64,000 bases of DNA, from positions 2,553,001 through 2,617,000 of the forward strand of contig NZ_CP101417.1 in NCBI RefSeq assembly GCF_024339125.1, given 5' to 3'. Both the position numbers and the translations under genes were made by a program. The stretch is from Xanthomonas hortorum. GTDB lineage: Bacteria > Pseudomonadota > Gammaproteobacteria > Xanthomonadales > Xanthomonadaceae. This document shows positions 63,281 through 64,000 of the stretch, one piece after another. Positions within the stretch are counted from its first letter, which is position 1; every line of letters starts with the position of its first letter. The notes under the pieces were generated by a model. That model was not told the DNA's origin, made no database searches, and saw only the letters and a list, made by a program, of their open reading frames with translations.

Positions 63281-64000
63281 TCGTCGATCGGTTCCAGCAC
63301 GCCATAACGTTCCTTGTGCGGTTTGCCGTCCAACGGCGGCAGCTGCACTTTTTCTTCGGGCACCGCGGTGTCCGGCAGCCGATCCAGCAGGTCACGGATC
63401 AGGCTCAATCGGCCCAGCTTCTGGTCGTTGAATTCCACCAGCGTCCACGGTGCGTCCGGCGTATGCGTCACTTCGAGCATGCGCTCTCGCGCAACGGTGT
63501 AGTCGTCGTACTTGCTGCGTGACTGCAGATCCACCGGCGACAGCTTCCAGCCCTTGAGCGGATCTTCGTGGCGTTCGGCGAAGCGCTGTTCCTGCTCGGC
63601 CTGATCCACGCACAGCCAATACTTGAACAGCAAAATGCCGTCGTCGACCAGCAGTTGTTCGAAGCGCGGCGCCTGTTCAAGAAACGCCTCGTATTGGGCG
63701 TCTGTGCAGTAGCCCATCACCCGTTCCACGCCGGCGCGGTTGTACCAGCTGCGATCCATCAGCACCAACTCGCCGGCCGCCGGCAGATGCGCCACATAGC
63801 GCTGAAAATACCACTGCGTGCTTTCGCGATCGTTGGGTGTCGGCAGCGCCACTACCCGGCATTGGCGCGGATTGAGGTGGCTGGCGATGGTCTGGATCAC
63901 ACCGCCCTTGCCGGCCGTGTCGCGGCCTTCCACCAGCACCAGTGCGCGCTGGTTGGTATGCCGCAGCCAGCGCGCCATGTTGACCAGTTCAAGCTGCAGC
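63262..64000 (-). CDS. ppk2: Polyphosphate kinase 2 (5' end beyond the right edge)
   Basis: PPK2 family kinase that moves phosphate between polyphosphate and nucleotides. Walker A is GRDTAGKGGVIQTI; lid and Walker B parts are DRSWYNRAGVERVMG and LLFKYWLCVDQAEQEQRFAERHEDPLKGWKLSP; later PWTLVEFNDQKLGRLSLIRDLLDRLP. The frame stays open through 64000, so the N-terminus is missing; an internal ATG at 63978 lies just before the conserved core and is probably not the start. Direction of the reaction (ATP or GTP synthesis or use) cannot be told from what is visible. Confidence 0.93.
   Translation of the reverse strand, partial: LQLELVNMARWLRHTNQRALVLVEGRDTAGKGGVIQTIASHLNPRQCRVVALPTPNDRESTQWYFQRYVAHLPAAGELVLMDRSWYNRAGVERVMGYCTDAQYEAFLEQAPRFEQLLVDDGILLFKYWLCVDQAEQEQRFAERHEDPLKGWKLSPVDLQSRSKYDDYTVARERMLEVTHTPDAPWTLVEFNDQKLGRLSLIRDLLDRLPDTAVPEEKVQLPPLDGKPHKERYGVLEPIDDYAGQS

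Overview
The window is chromosomal DNA of a Xanthomonas (Gammaproteobacteria, Lysobacterales). The GC-rich codon use, the ahpC-ahpF-oxyR order, a 313-residue proline iminopeptidase whose length and serine position match the X. campestris enzyme, tandem extracellular subtilisins and genus-type intergenic palindromes all fit. The species is not resolved. I see no tRNA, rRNA, CRISPR array, prophage or intact insertion sequence.

Layout. 1-4.5 kb: lptD (open at the left edge), a histone-deacetylase-like hydrolase, and a cobalamin pair (PduO-type adenosyltransferase plus a probable solitary vitamin B12 transporter, BtuM type). 4.6-7.0 kb: ubiH and a second ubiquinone hydroxylase. 7.1-12.9 kb: an aromatic block with an alpha/beta hydrolase, an NTF2-like protein, a MetA-type outer-membrane protein, a GntR regulator, an extradiol dioxygenase pair in LigB-LigA order (as in fused gallate dioxygenases) and a LysR regulator. 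13.1-17.7 kb: a hydroxycinnamate (ferulate) operon marR-ech-vdh-fcs behind a perfect palindromic operator; it turns ferulate into vanillate plus acetyl-CoA. 18-24 kb: EF-hand protein, an unrecognised protein, a divergent pair of exported sugar enzymes (SMP-30/gluconolactonase-like and glucose-fructose-oxidoreductase-like), rlmM, a deaminase and a lipoprotein.

24.2-29.5 kb: two copies of a composite palindromic repeat in opposite orientation enclose a DMT transporter, glnS, a GST and a DUF2007 gene. Next to the second copy, the 3' end of a response-regulator gene has been amplified in tandem. 29.4-32.5 kb: luxR-hybrid kinase-response regulator operon. 32.6-42.4 kb: DUF4440 protein, msrA, DJ-1 protein, transaldolase, rnk, the peroxide operon ahpC-ahpF-oxyR, prmC and pip. 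42.4-45.4 kb: a four-gene translationally coupled operon (nitroreductase, 5'-3' exonuclease, Nudix, N-formylglutamate amidohydrolase). 45.7-52 kb: a DUF1631 protein, an alpha/beta hydrolase divergent from its likely TetR regulator with two operators, and an ECF sigma / membrane protein / DUF3106 operon. 52.2-57.4 kb: sufT, ilvE, then two tandem S8 proteases; the first has a frameshift in its signal peptide, the second lacks signal and propeptide. 57.6-64 kb: ybaK, a one-domain asparaginase-like protein, DUF2069, wrbA, a yihY-tlpA-acyP operon, an unknown membrane protein and ppk2 (open at the right edge).

The points most worth checking are the BtuM candidate, the LigB-LigA pair, the composite repeats with the amplified gene tail, and the lesions in the two protease genes.
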